A stretch of DNA of 64,000 bases from Nitrospina sp. LS_NOB (GTDB taxonomy: Bacteria; Nitrospinota; Nitrospinia; Nitrospinales; VA-1), in the NCBI GenBank assembly GCA_001542995.1, contig LFLA01000007.1, positions 62,001 to 126,000 on the forward strand, in the 5' to 3' direction. Every line of letters begins with the position of its first letter. The first letter of the stretch is position 1. Position numbers and translations under genes: made by a program. The notes below the pieces were generated by a model. The model was not told where the DNA came from, did no database searches, and saw only the letters and a program-made list of their open reading frames with translations. This document shows, one piece after another, positions 46,009 through 55,282 of the stretch.

Positions 46009-47038
46009 ATGAAAAAACCACTTGCATTCTTACTCTCTTCTGTTTTTGTTTTTTTGTTTTACGGTTCTTCTCCTGCGTTTAGTTATGACTGACTTCCAGG
46101 ATGGTTGGGATGCGGATAGCAGAAAAGACTATAAAACGGCATACAAGCTATGGTTTCCATTAGCAGAACAGGGAGATGCTGAAGCGCAACACAGCCTGGG
46201 TGTGATGTATGGCCTGGGAGAAGGAGTTCCGCAAGACGACCAGGAAGCGGTTAAATGGTATCGCCTTGCAGCAGAACAGGGAATTGCTCAAGCGCAACAC
46301 AACCTGGGTGTGATGTATAGTCTGGGAGGAGGAGTTCCACAAGACTACCAGGAAGCGGTTAAATGGTATCGCCTTGCAGCAGAACAGGGAATTGCTGAAG
46401 CGCAACACAGCCTGGGTGTGATGTATGACCTGGGACAAGGAGTTCCACAAGACTACCAGGAAGCGGTTAAGTGGTATCGACTTGCAGCAGAACAGGGATA
46501 TGCTTCAGCGCAATACAACCTGGGTGAGATGTATCGCAAGGGAGAAGGTGTTCCACGAGACTACAAAGAAGCGGTTAAATGGTTTCGCCTTTCAGCAGAA
46601 CAGGGAGATGCTCAAGCGCAACACAACCTGGGTGTGATGTATGACAAAGGACAAGGAGTTCCACAAGACGACAAAGAAGCGGTTAAATGGTATCGACTTG
46701 CAGCGGAACAGGGGGATGCTCAAGCGCAATACAACCTGGGTGGGATGTATACCAAAGGGCGAGGAGTTCCACAAGACGACCAGGAAGCCGTCAAATGGGT
46801 TCGCCTTGCAACAGAACAGGGAATGGCTAAAGCGCAATACAACCTGGGTGTGATGTATGCCCAGGGAAAAGGAGTTCCACAAGACTATGTGTCAGCGCAT
46901 ATGTGGTTCAATCTCGCGGGTTCTAATGGATTAAAACTCGCCACGGAAGTCAGAAACCTGATGGGAAAGGGAATGTCTCCAGCCCAAATAGAAAAAGCGC
47001 AGGAAATGGCAAGAAACTGGAAACCGTCAAACAAATAA
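46009..47038 (+). pseudogene. Exported Sel1-repeat protein, frameshifted after the signal peptide
   Basis: ATG 46009 starts a signal peptide (MKKPLAFLLSSVFVFLFYGS, SPAFS), which meets TGA at 46090. An extra T there shifts the frame; removing it continues into DFQDGWDADSRKDYKTAYKL and seven Sel1 repeats of 36 residues (AQHSLGVMYGLGEGVPQDDQ pattern, ending with an AQGKGVPQDYVSAHMWFNLA unit). The 108-bp DNA repeats are close copies of one another. Sel1 proteins scaffold protein contacts in the periplasm. A restart without a signal is possible at internal codons. Pseudogene or sequence error. Confidence 0.7.
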
Positions 47039-47088
47039 TCCATACATGAGAAAGGAAACGGCTACTGTTTTCCGAAAACTGTCATTAT

Positions 47089-47406
47089 TTGCCGATTCCT
47101 TTACCAAAAATAAGAAAGGTTGCTGTCCTTTCTCTTGAATACTCTTTATTGGGAAATCTTGGAAGTGCCTGTTTGGAAATAGGCCGCTTTGAGAAATCCT
47201 TGATCTGTTTTCGCCGTTCCCGTTCACTTGGGAAAAAGAGTGCCGACCGATATATGGAGGCAAAAGCCGTCTGGAACATGTCCAAAACGTGCCAGCGGTC
47301 TGGAGACACTATTGAGGCCTTAAACTATGGGGAACTGGCCGGTAAAATCTGTTCAGGATCAATTGATGGAAATCTTAAAAAATTGGATGAGGAAATCGAG
47401 GAATGA
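47089..47406 (+). CDS. TPR-repeat protein, short
   Basis: A TTG-started frame of 105 aa containing tetratricopeptide-like helices (YSLLGNLGSACLEIGRFEKS, AKAVWNMSKTCQRSGDTIEA). No ATG or clear ribosome-binding site precedes it, so it may be a 5'-truncated relic of a longer TPR gene. Function unknown. Confidence 0.4.
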   Translation: MPIPLPKIRKVAVLSLEYSLLGNLGSACLEIGRFEKSLICFRRSRSLGKKSADRYMEAKAVWNMSKTCQRSGDTIEALNYGELAGKICSGSIDGNLKKLDEEIEE

Positions 47407-47459
47407 ATGATAAAAAGAGTTGGGAGTGAAATCAAAGACAGTGGTTTGCAGACTTCCTG

Positions 47460-47768
47460 TTATTTTGCTTTCACTTTTTTCCAGCTTAATGCCACGTCTC
47501 CTTTACGAATTTTAACCTGGCAACCCAGACGCATTCCTTCTTCCAGGTCCTCTGGCAACAAATAATTTTTTTCCTCTTCCGTTACGCGAGACACGTTCTC
47601 CATTCCTTCCACCACCGTAACTTCGCAAACCCCGCAGGTTCCTTCTGTACAACCGAAGGACAGTGAAACCTCAACCTCATCACAAAAATCTATAAGAGGA
47701 GTCCCATCTTCTACTTCATGGGTTATATTGTCCGTTTTAAAGTTAACGTGCGCCACAAATGACTCCAT
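47460..47768 (-). CDS. [2Fe-2S] ferredoxin
   Basis: The 102-aa protein has a plant-type ferredoxin cluster motif, FGCTEGTCGVCEVTVVEG (C-X4-C-X2-C), with the fourth Cys in GMRLGCQVKI. It is a soluble electron carrier of the kind used with oxygenases or iron-sulfur assembly. No obvious partner gene is adjacent; the DnaJ-like gene is upstream on the same strand. Confidence 0.88.
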   Translation of the reverse strand: MESFVAHVNFKTDNITHEVEDGTPLIDFCDEVEVSLSFGCTEGTCGVCEVTVVEGMENVSRVTEEEKNYLLPEDLEEGMRLGCQVKIRKGDVALSWKKVKAK

Positions 47769-47846
47769 TAAAAGCGATATTTTAAAAGATGCCTGGAAAC
47801 CTTTATAGGATTCACCAATCTGAAGGAAAAATGATTTTTCACCCTG

Positions 47847-48752
47847 TTAAATGCCTGTGTCCTGCAAAAACTGGATATGTGGAATTTGCTCCTGGGTCAG
47901 TTCTTTGGGAATCTTAATGACAATCCGCACCAACTGATCACCCCGAACTCTGGATGGGAACTGGATTCCGACCTCTTTCAATCTCAGCCTGGTATTATTT
48001 TGGGTCCCGGGAGGAATCTTGACAGACTTGATGCCCTCCAAAGTTTCAACCTCGATCGTAGCCCCCAAAAGTGCCTGGGTTAATTTTATTTCAGCATCTA
48101 CAACCACATCCCGGCCTTCTCTCCGAAAAAGAGGATGTGAAAGAACATTGACAAGGAGATGCAAATCACCCCGCCGGTTTCCAGCAGGAGAGGTATGGCC
48201 CTTACCCTGTAAGCGCAGGACTTTCCCATGTGCAATTCCAGACGGAATTTTCACATTGGTTTCTTCATGAGCTCCATTTCTGGCAATGGAAATGGTACGT
48301 TGGCAACCCAATGCTGCTTCCTCAAAAGTGACCGAGAATTCCTTCTTCAGCGGAGGAATCTTGGGTTCGCACTGTGGGGGCCGCCCTCGGGAAAATGGAT
48401 TGCCAAATCCTCCTCCACCGAAACCCCCTCCTTGACCCTGAAAAGGATTTCCTCCACCACCCCCAAAGCCAAAACCTTTGAGGATTTCATTAATATCGAA
48501 ATCTCGAAAAATATCTTCTTGAGAAAACTTCTGGTGAAAGCTCTCAGAGCCAAACTGGTCGTACTGGCCTCTCTTTTTTTTATCACCTAAAACCGCATAG
48601 GCCTCGCTGACCTCCTTAAATTTCTCTTCCGCGCTACTATCCTCTGCATTACGGTCGGGATGATATTGCCTGGCTAATTTACGATAAGACTTTTTAATTT
48701 CTTCATCAGAAGCGCCTTTGGGAACGCCTAAAACGGAATAATAGTTTTTCAT
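47847..48752 (-). CDS. CbpA/DnaJ-like chaperone without zinc fingers
   Basis: The 301-aa protein has an N-terminal J domain with YHPDRN (HPD motif) and [21 protein letters not shown] Gly/Phe-rich linker ([20 protein letters not shown]) and two C-terminal substrate-binding domains follow ([40 protein letters not shown]). No CxxCxGxG zinc repeats occur, so it is CbpA-type. It stimulates a DnaK ATPase. Length is normal for the family. Confidence 0.9.
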   Translation of the reverse strand: MKNYYSVLGVPKGASDEEIKKSYRKLARQYHPDRNAEDSSAEEKFKEVSEAYAVLGDKKKRGQYDQFGSESFHQKFSQEDIFRDFDINEILKGFGFGGGGGNPFQGQGGGFGGGGFGNPFSRGRPPQCEPKIPPLKKEFSVTFEEAALGCQRTISIARNGAHEETNVKIPSGIAHGKVLRLQGKGHTSPAGNRRGDLHLLVNVLSHPLFRREGRDVVVDAEIKLTQALLGATIEVETLEGIKSVKIPPGTQNNTRLRLKEVGIQFPSRVRGDQLVRIVIKIPKELTQEQIPHIQFLQDTGI

Positions 48753-48831
48753 ATGCTAATAGCTTGATAAATATGGAGTAATTAGATAAACTACTGACAG
48801 GTGAATTATAAATTATTATATACGCCAGTAG

Positions 48832-49239
48832 ATGAAAAGTGCAGTGAAAAATAATCTCATAATTTTATTGGCCTTACTCTTGGGTGCCTGTGGTGGCTAT
48901 CTGTCGGCAGAAAAGACCCATTGGCCCATAAATACGGAGGAGAGGCATTCCTGGTACCCACCTGACGAAAGCGCCTTATCTGCAAGGAGGGCCAAACAAT
49001 TGCAGTTGGACGCCTTGACCGAAGAAATCAGCATTCTTTTCGTGAACCATGCCACCTTTTCAAATCGAGAACTTGCCCTGTTTGAATCCACGAACCAGAT
49101 TAATCCTCAAATCAGCGAGATGAATTCTAAATTTGGCCAGCGTATCGAATTGGAGCAGGAGTGGAGAATGCGAATGCAGAAGGATCTCGAAATATCAAAA
49201 GTCGGGTTTATGAATGCGGAAACAAGATTTAAAAATTAA
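48832..49239 (+). CDS. Lipoprotein of unknown function
   Basis: The 135-aa protein has a lipoprotein signal (NNLIILLALLLGACGG) with lipobox LGAC and Cys at residue 20, then a helical charged region (ARRAKQLQLDALTEEISILF). It diverges from the DnaJ-like gene. Nothing more can be said of its function. Confidence 0.65.
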   Translation: MKSAVKNNLIILLALLLGACGGYLSAEKTHWPINTEERHSWYPPDESALSARRAKQLQLDALTEEISILFVNHATFSNRELALFESTNQINPQISEMNSKFGQRIELEQEWRMRMQKDLEISKVGFMNAETRFKN

Positions 49240-49259
49240 CAGAAGTGAAAGCACCTATC

Positions 49260-49658
49260 ATGTTTTCCATCTCTGACTACAACTCAGCAATAAAGAGTTT
49301 TCGGGACGGTCAATTCAAAAAAAGTCTCAAATTACTTTTGAAACTTAACAAACAGAACCCTCCCTTGTTTTTGCAGGACAATATCCAATTTGGTTTGGGA
49401 TCTGCACATTACCGCTTAAAAAATTATCCCAGGGCTACGAAACATTTCCAGAAAATACTGGATAATTATGCCCAAGGTGATAAAAGGTTTATTTCTTATT
49501 TCATGCTGGGAGTCATTCATAATCTCCAGGAAGAAAAAAGCCGCGCTATTTTTTTGCTTGAAGAAGCCCTTGGTAAAAACCCGCCAGAAAAGATGCAAAA
49601 TATGATCCATCGTCTGATTGACATTGTCAACGATGAACCCTCATATGCCGCAGGTTAA
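49260..49658 (+). CDS. TPR-repeat protein
   Basis: About 132 residues with tetratricopeptide helices (YNSAIKSFRDGQFKKSLKLL, FGLGSAHYRLKNYPRATKHF, SYFMLGVIHNLQEEKSRAIF). GTG 49245 is a possible earlier start. The end overlaps the thioredoxin-like gene. It probably acts as a protein-interaction module with its lipoprotein and thioredoxin-like neighbours. Confidence 0.7.
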   Translation: MFSISDYNSAIKSFRDGQFKKSLKLLLKLNKQNPPLFLQDNIQFGLGSAHYRLKNYPRATKHFQKILDNYAQGDKRFISYFMLGVIHNLQEEKSRAIFLLEEALGKNPPEKMQNMIHRLIDIVNDEPSYAAG

Positions 49659-50301
49659 TTCTCCCGCCCTTGATTTAGATGTGGAGGAGTGGCTGGGAGG
49701 CCCCTCAAGCAATATCAGCAGTGAACTTGGAAAACCTATTCTTATAAAAGTATTTCAGGTTAACTGCCCTGGTTGCTTCACTCATGGAATGCCTGAAGTT
49801 CTTAAAGTCCGGGCAAAATTTAGGAACTCCACTTTATTGACCTGGGGATTGGCCACTGCCTTCGAAGATTTTCATCTCAATACATTTGAGAATTTAAAAA
49901 AACTGATTGGTTCAGGAGAAGTGGTGGGAGAAACCCATGAAGCTTTAAATTCCAGAGGTCTGCTCAATAATAATCGTCTGGATTATTCTATACCTTTTCC
50001 GGTGGCATGGGACAGGGTAGTTCCGTATCAATCAACTGATTATTTACTGGACACACACAATTTTATTAAAAAAGATTCTCCTCAATTTGACTCATTTCAG
50101 AAAAAAGACCAGGAACTGATTTTAAATCAGGTCATGTCTTATCTAAAAAAGAAAGAATATGAAGCTAAAACGTTTGAGGCTTATCAACTCAAGGGAACCC
50201 CTTCAACTCTATTGATTGATAGAAATGGGATTCTGCGAGGGAAGTGGTTCGGTTCTGGCTATGGTTTGGAACAGGAGGTGGAAAAGCTTTTGTCTTATTA
50301 A
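49633..50301 (+). CDS. TlpA-like thioredoxin-fold protein
   Basis: The protein has a thioredoxin-fold with the active site NCPGCFTHGMP (CPGC) after ILIKVFQV, and a cis-Pro-containing end LKGTPSTLLIDRNGILRGKW. There is no clear signal peptide, so it may be cytoplasmic, or the true start may be elsewhere (TTG 49618, ATG 49633 or ATG 49645). It would reduce or oxidise disulfides. It overlaps the TPR gene. Confidence 0.7.
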   Translation: MNPHMPQVNSPALDLDVEEWLGGPSSNISSELGKPILIKVFQVNCPGCFTHGMPEVLKVRAKFRNSTLLTWGLATAFEDFHLNTFENLKKLIGSGEVVGETHEALNSRGLLNNNRLDYSIPFPVAWDRVVPYQSTDYLLDTHNFIKKDSPQFDSFQKKDQELILNQVMSYLKKKEYEAKTFEAYQLKGTPSTLLIDRNGILRGKWFGSGYGLEQEVEKLLSY

Positions 50302-50371
50302 GCAGATTAGCTTTTTCTGTTTACTTATTTATTAATGTGAGGAATAAGATAGTTGAGACGCTTGGAACATT

Positions 50372-51355
50372 ATGGCCTTTTTAAATTTTAACCAGTTTGT
50401 TGATAAAATTGACCAATTAGAAGAAGCCAATATTCTTATTGCCGCGTTGGAATTCAGGATATTCACTCACCTGGGGAAGAAAGCCTTAACGTACCAGGCT
50501 CTGGCAAAAAAAGCCGACCTTCATTCTGGAGGTGCCGAGGCTTTGCTGAATGCACTGGCTTCACTGGGTGCTATAAAGAAAAAGGGCAAAGCTTTCGCCA
50601 ATACCCCGGAGAGCTTCAAGCATTTCTGTGAACAAAGTCCTCACTACAAAAGGGGAACAGTATTTTTGCGTAAGGCGAACCGGGACGAGTGGTCCGATTT
50701 GATTAATGTTATTAAAAATGGCCGGAATCTACCAGAATTTGAGAATGACGACCCAAAATTCCGCGAACCTTTCACCCATGCAATGCATGAAAGGAGCAAG
50801 AGTTTTTCTAAGCCGCTGGCCCAATTTGTAACGCGCAAACCTGTTGGCAGACTGGTTGATATTGGAGGAGGACCCGGTTCCTATTCGGCTGAAATTCTAA
50901 AAAGCGATAAATCCGCACGAGCTGTATTGATAGACCGGCAAGCCAGCCTTAAAGTCGCAAAAACTATCTTAAAAAATTCAGCGGTCATAAAAAGGTTTGA
51001 TTTCGTAGCCGGGGACCTGTTTAAGGTGGGATTTGGAAATGATGTAGATACTATTTTGTATTCAAATATTCTCCACATTTATTCTGAATCAGAAAACTCA
51101 AAAATATTTAAAAAAATCCACAAATCTCTCAAACCGGGTGGTCGGTTCGTTCTGGTTGATTTATTTTTGAAGAATAATCGCACGGAACCCTTTGATGCCG
51201 CTCTTTTCTCTTTAACTATGTTGCTATTCACGGCCACAGGAAGAACTTATACCGTTAAGGAAACCGAGGGACTCTTGCAGAAGAATGGCTTCGGAAAGTT
51301 CAAATATTGCAAATTGGGACAGGGAAGTAGTGTGATTGAAGCGGTAAAAATCTGA
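50372..51355 (+). CDS. Class I SAM methyltransferase with N-terminal dimerisation domain
   Basis: The 327-aa protein has an N-terminal winged-helix-like domain (LAKKADLHSGGAEALLNALA) and a SAM-binding domain with LVDIGGGPGSYSAEIL (motif I), DTILYSNILHIY and KPGGRFVLVDLFL. This two-domain layout is typical of O-methyltransferases acting on small aromatic or tetrapyrrole compounds. The substrate is unknown. Confidence 0.8.
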   Translation: MAFLNFNQFVDKIDQLEEANILIAALEFRIFTHLGKKALTYQALAKKADLHSGGAEALLNALASLGAIKKKGKAFANTPESFKHFCEQSPHYKRGTVFLRKANRDEWSDLINVIKNGRNLPEFENDDPKFREPFTHAMHERSKSFSKPLAQFVTRKPVGRLVDIGGGPGSYSAEILKSDKSARAVLIDRQASLKVAKTILKNSAVIKRFDFVAGDLFKVGFGNDVDTILYSNILHIYSESENSKIFKKIHKSLKPGGRFVLVDLFLKNNRTEPFDAALFSLTMLLFTATGRTYTVKETEGLLQKNGFGKFKYCKLGQGSSVIEAVKI

Positions 51356-51361
51356 TTGCAT

Positions 51362-52235
51362 TTAGGAGGGTAAAGACTTTTCAAAATTAACACACAAATA
51401 CTCCACGGAATCCGACAAAACATCTAAAAATTTCAGATCACGTGCAAACTCTTCATCCAGCAGACTATAATCCCCTGACAATTCTTTTTCACTCAAGATA
51501 TGACTGTTCGAGCGATACCAATCTGAAAAACCGGAAAAATCATAGCCCTGAAGCAATAAAGCCGTCTCTTCATATTCCAGTAAATTTTTATATAGGGTTT
51601 CCATTTCATCAATGAATAGCTGCTTGTTGTCGGCCTCAGGGGTTCCTGAATATTTTGATTTAATAATATTCAGTTTTTCAGAAAGCTCTTTCAAATTTCG
51701 AATCAGACTCAATGTTGAATCTTGCAAGGATTTATGAGAAACTTTTTTTGATGGAATCGAGGGCATCCATGAGCCAAGATTTATCCTTATAGGTTTCTTG
51801 CAATAATTATGAAGAGCTTCTCTTAATGACAGATTCTGTACCCCTCTTATAGGAACACCTCCCTGCGAATAGCCAGCGCAAATAATTTCAGGTCCTTTTC
51901 AAATATATAAATTTTTGCCTGCTTCGAAGTTTGCCGAATGATCTCCGAGGCCTGATAACCCAAACCTAATCCGAGAACAATAAAGTTTATCGATTCGCAA
52001 ATCTTGAAATTTCCCAGGTAACGCGCTGCTTCACCGACAGGATCATAATTACTGTCGATTTGTTTTTTTTGACCTCTCTTATCTATATGAATGAGGCAAG
52101 GGGTCCGGATCTGGATTTTGTCACTGCATAAAATTCTGAACTCCTTTCGGAGGTGATTTTTTCAAATAAGGCGGGATGCTTTTTCTTTAAGGATGCAAGA
52201 TTTCTATTTAGAAAGGAATCACTCATTTCAAACAT
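51362..52235 (-). pseudogene. Relic of a Maf-type flagellin glycosylation protein (DUF115), deleted and frameshifted
   Basis: The minus strand starts FEMSDSFLNRNLASLKKKHP and, after a frameshift near 52120, continues as IQIRTPCLIHIDKRGQKKQI, DPVGEAARYLGNFKICESIN, FIVLGLGLGYQASEIIRQTS and YIFEKDLKLFALAIRREVF. This is the N-terminal part of the MAF_flag10/DUF115 family. Near 51860 it breaks and another frame gives GGVPIRGVQNLSLREALHNY and a helical C-terminus (ending EKSLPS), which looks like the family's C-terminal end. The middle, several hundred residues, is missing. Maf proteins add pseudaminic-type sugars to flagellin, so this is a dead motility gene. The C-terminal assignment is less certain. 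Confidence 0.6.
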
Positions 52236-52284
52236 TGCATTTAAAGGAATGTCTTTACTTTTGGGAAACCAGGGGCAATGCCGG

Positions 52285-53046
52285 TCAAATTTTACGGGCT
52301 AAAGAAAAATAATACAACTCCCAAGTTGCATAAACACCTTGTGCTGTTGAAAATCTGGCATCATAGTCACGCATCAATTTTCTGAGCCCACCGGTTTTTA
52401 CCATTCTGATTGGCGCCGCACCAATTTGTTGCAGGTTTTTTAAAAGTGTCATGGTACTGGAGAAAAATATCTTCCGAATTTCCACATCACAAAATTTGAT
52501 AGCAAAACCAGAATCTCGAATCATTCTCGCCCAGGCTTCTTTTTTGTAAAGATCAATAGGACTTAATAAGTTTGCGGCCTGCCTGAACTCTATAAGTGTT
52601 TCGGGACCAAATGTGCTAAAGATCAACTTCCCATTACTCGTCAAAGCCTGATTCAATTTTCCCAACGTTTCCTGCGGGTTTCGAAACCATTGAAACACAG
52701 CATTCGCGCAAATCAAGTCTACCTTTTCAAAATGAACCCGCTCTGCATTTCCAGAGGATATTTTTGTGTTTAAGGGCAATGTAAGAGAGTTGTTCAAAAT
52801 TTCCAGCATTCCTGGTGCAATATCATTGAGAACAAGTTGCTTTACGGATTGTGTTAATAAATGTCTCGTAAAAAGCCCTGTTCCACATCCGATCTCAAGA
52901 ACATTGTCGGGCAATGGGACGGGGAGAAGTGAGGCCAGCCTTTCCGCCATCGATTTCTGGAGTTGCGCATAACGATCGTATGTTTTTGCATGTTTGGAAA
53001 AACTATCTATTAAATTTTCTTCATTCAATAAAGGCTGGGTATTCAA
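52285..53046 (-). CDS. bioC: Malonyl-ACP O-methyltransferase BioC
   Basis: The 253-aa SAM methyltransferase has LEIGCGTGLFTRHLL, ICANAVFQWFRNPQETLGKL (the BioC-typical ANAVFQW block) and KLIFSTFGPETLIEFRQA. It methylates malonyl-ACP to start pimelate synthesis for biotin. The start is TTG at 53046, overlapping the stop of the small upstream ORF by 3 bp. It lies downstream of bioF and an esterase gene. Confidence 0.85.
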   Translation of the reverse strand: MNTQPLLNEENLIDSFSKHAKTYDRYAQLQKSMAERLASLLPVPLPDNVLEIGCGTGLFTRHLLTQSVKQLVLNDIAPGMLEILNNSLTLPLNTKISSGNAERVHFEKVDLICANAVFQWFRNPQETLGKLNQALTSNGKLIFSTFGPETLIEFRQAANLLSPIDLYKKEAWARMIRDSGFAIKFCDVEIRKIFFSSTMTLLKNLQQIGAAPIRMVKTGGLRKLMRDYDARFSTAQGVYATWELYYFSLARKI

Positions 53047-53318
53047 AGAACACTTCCTGATTTTTGAGACTCAACTCTGATGCGAAATACCGTTAAGGCA
53101 CCCAGATTCCTTTCAACGGATAACACGCGGCCGATATTGGAAAGCCTTTGAATGTGCCCCATCAAATTAAAGGATCTCTTGAACTCGAGCCCGCGTTTTT
53201 GGATGAACTCAGCCAACTCACTGCCAAAACGATTTTTGGGCTTCGCCAAGCCGTTTAGCAAACTGGGGTCAATGATCCAGCCTTCTGTTTGAATATTGGG
53301 ATGCTGGATATCAGGCAT
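53043..53318 (-). CDS. Small unknown ORF in the biotin gene cluster
   Basis: A 91-aa basic frame (DPSLLNGLAKPKNRFGSELA, FKRSFNLMGHIQRLSNIGRV, LTVFRIRVESQKSGSV) lies between the esterase gene and bioC, with its stop overlapping the bioC start. No motif is recognised. The coupling suggests it is translated, but it could be a fragment. Confidence 0.4.
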   Translation of the reverse strand: MPDIQHPNIQTEGWIIDPSLLNGLAKPKNRFGSELAEFIQKRGLEFKRSFNLMGHIQRLSNIGRVLSVERNLGALTVFRIRVESQKSGSVL

Positions 53319-53375
53319 CCCATTGATACAGACAACCCCTGGCTTTTCTTAAAATCACAAATCGCGATAATATTT

Positions 53376-54029
53376 TCATGAATTATGAGATTTCCAATTT
53401 AATCGGTTTGCCAGATGCCTTAACAGGTTCCCTGGAGCATGTCCAACGCCTTGAATAATATCCACATCAGGAATATGCTTCCTTAGTACATCTCCATTAA
53501 TGAAAATATCATTTTCTCCCACAATGGACAAAAACTTTTTGGCGTCTTCTCCTTCTGCCTGGCATGTCAGCAGGAATTCCAGTCCTCTCAGCAATACCTC
53601 TCTATCGGGTATCTCTTCAATCATTTTTTCCGGAAATGGCAGATCACAATATATAAAAAAATTCTTTATGGCGATAGATTGATCCGAACCTTGCTTTAAA
53701 CTTCTGGACAGGTATTGCAATTGTGTTTCCGCTGTGGTGCCCCCCAATCCATCTTTTTCCAAGAATGATAAAATAGGTGCCAGTAGAGCCTTTATACAGG
53801 TATCAGGCAATAAATGCTTATATTTCAGCAACCACAGGCTTCCAAGAGAATAACCTATATAGAGATCGGCAGGATATCGGCATAATAAAATTTCCGCTTC
53901 TTCAGGCCTTTCCGGGGTCTCCGGGTAAATTATTTGGACTCGCGAGCCAGGAAAAGCGCCAGCGACTTCTTCAGCAAACCAACTTGGTGGAAGTGCCCAT
54001 CCCGAAACAGCTGTTATGGTGTTAGCCAT
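53376..54029 (-). CDS. BioH/BioG-like pimeloyl-ACP methyl ester esterase
   Basis: The 217-aa alpha/beta hydrolase has the nucleophile elbow YIGYSLGSLWLL (GxSxG), a later acid residue region (VGENDIFINGD) and the catalytic His in VGHAPGNLL. It sits between bioF and bioC on the same strand, overlapping bioF by 16 bp. Such esterases release pimeloyl-ACP after chain elongation. Whether it belongs to BioH, BioG or another family cannot be decided from sequence alone. Confidence 0.75.
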   Translation of the reverse strand: MANTITAVSGWALPPSWFAEEVAGAFPGSRVQIIYPETPERPEEAEILLCRYPADLYIGYSLGSLWLLKYKHLLPDTCIKALLAPILSFLEKDGLGGTTAETQLQYLSRSLKQGSDQSIAIKNFFIYCDLPFPEKMIEEIPDREVLLRGLEFLLTCQAEGEDAKKFLSIVGENDIFINGDVLRKHIPDVDIIQGVGHAPGNLLRHLANRLNWKSHNS

Positions 54030-55150
54030 GGTTCCAGAATTCCCCCCAATTCCTCCAGGGTTTGCCGGGTGACCCCCGTGTGCAGGGAGATCCTCAGTCG
54101 TGAGGTTTGAGGCGGAACGGTCGGTGGTCGGATTGCCCCCACCATAATACCCTGTTGCAGAAGAGTGTTTCTCAGTTCCAATGTCTTGACAGGATCGCCA
54201 ATCACTACTGGGACAATGGGTGAGGGCGTTTCTTCCTGTTCCTTCAATTTCATGATTTTCCTGAAATTTGTGGACATCTCATGAAGGTGTTTGCGGTCAG
54301 CTTCTGCGGATTGTAATATTTTCAGTGCGATTTCAGCAGAACCCACCTGGGGCGGAGACAAAAATGTAGAATAAATAAACTCCCCCGCCCGGTTAACAAG
54401 AAAATCAATGACGGTTGATGAATTTGAAAGAACATACGCACCCATACTGGCCAATGATTTCCCCAACGTGCCAATAATGATGTCTACCTGATCCTGCACC
54501 TGCATTTCTTCCGCAAGTCCTGCACCTGTTTCACCAAACACACCGGTTCCGTGAGCTTCGTCTAAAATCAGTATAAACGGGTAGTGTTTTTTCAATTCGA
54601 CCAGTTTCTTCAAATCCGGATAATCCCCATCCATGCTAAAAACACTTTCCGTAACCACAAAAATCGTCTCATATTCCTCACAATGGGCATCCAGAAATTC
54701 CTGCAGATGGTCCAAATCCAGATGACGGTAACGTTTGAACCGTGCCAAACCTTGTGTGAGAGCCTGGGCCATGGAGTGATGGACCAGCTTGTCTGCAAGA
54801 ACGAGATCATTCTTGCCGGGTAAATGTTTGAGAACTGCCTGATTGGCCAGAAAGCCGGCATTAAAGAGCAGGCCATAAGATTTTTGTTTCCATTTCTTGA
54901 GTTCGTCGAGCAAACTTTGATGGCAGGGAAGAAAACCCGATAGAAGGGGAGAGGCGCCACTCCCCGTTCCAAATTTTTCACAGGCTTCTTTAGCACCTGC
55001 TATAACTCGTGGGTCATGCCGTAATTGGAAATAATCATTAGAACATAAGTTAATCCGGCATTCGGGGTAAAGCCGAACCTCCCGAAACAGATATTTATCC
55101 CGGCTGGAATTTAATTCATCTTCAAGACGATTAAAAAAGTGTTCGCTCAA
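54014..55150 (-). CDS. bioF: 8-amino-7-oxononanoate synthase
   Basis: The 378-aa PLP enzyme has INLCSNDYFQLRHDPRVI, GTGSGASPLLSGFLPCHQSL, ILILDEAHGTGVFGETGAG and IIGTLGKSLASMGAYVLSNS with the PLP Lys (TLGKS). It condenses pimeloyl-ACP with alanine in biotin synthesis. The related 2-amino-3-ketobutyrate ligase is excluded mainly by the bio context. Confidence 0.9.
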   Translation of the reverse strand: MSEHFFNRLEDELNSSRDKYLFREVRLYPECRINLCSNDYFQLRHDPRVIAGAKEACEKFGTGSGASPLLSGFLPCHQSLLDELKKWKQKSYGLLFNAGFLANQAVLKHLPGKNDLVLADKLVHHSMAQALTQGLARFKRYRHLDLDHLQEFLDAHCEEYETIFVVTESVFSMDGDYPDLKKLVELKKHYPFILILDEAHGTGVFGETGAGLAEEMQVQDQVDIIIGTLGKSLASMGAYVLSNSSTVIDFLVNRAGEFIYSTFLSPPQVGSAEIALKILQSAEADRKHLHEMSTNFRKIMKLKEQEETPSPIVPVVIGDPVKTLELRNTLLQQGIMVGAIRPPTVPPQTSRLRISLHTGVTRQTLEELGGILEPWLTP

Positions 55151-55220
55151 GGAATTTCATGCCTTGTTGGAAGGATCATCATTGCCAAAATTATGGTATA
55201 AATTGGGCCGCAAGTCAAAA

Positions 55221-55235
55221 CCAGCGTGACGCTGG
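55221..55235. repeat. 15-bp palindrome copy 1
   Basis: ccagcgtgacgctgg, embedded in an identical 18-bp aaccagcgtgacgctgga that recurs at 58843-58860. It lies between bioF and the next gene, and may form a hairpin. Confidence 0.55.
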
Positions 55236-55282
55236 ACCCAAAAGCAATAGCTTTTTGCTACTAACAATAATACTCTCAACCT

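Noticed and set aside
46160-46882. Minus-strand and shifted ORFs with repeated motifs over the Sel1 gene
   Set aside because: The repeated peptides result from the 108-bp Sel1 DNA repeats read in other frames.
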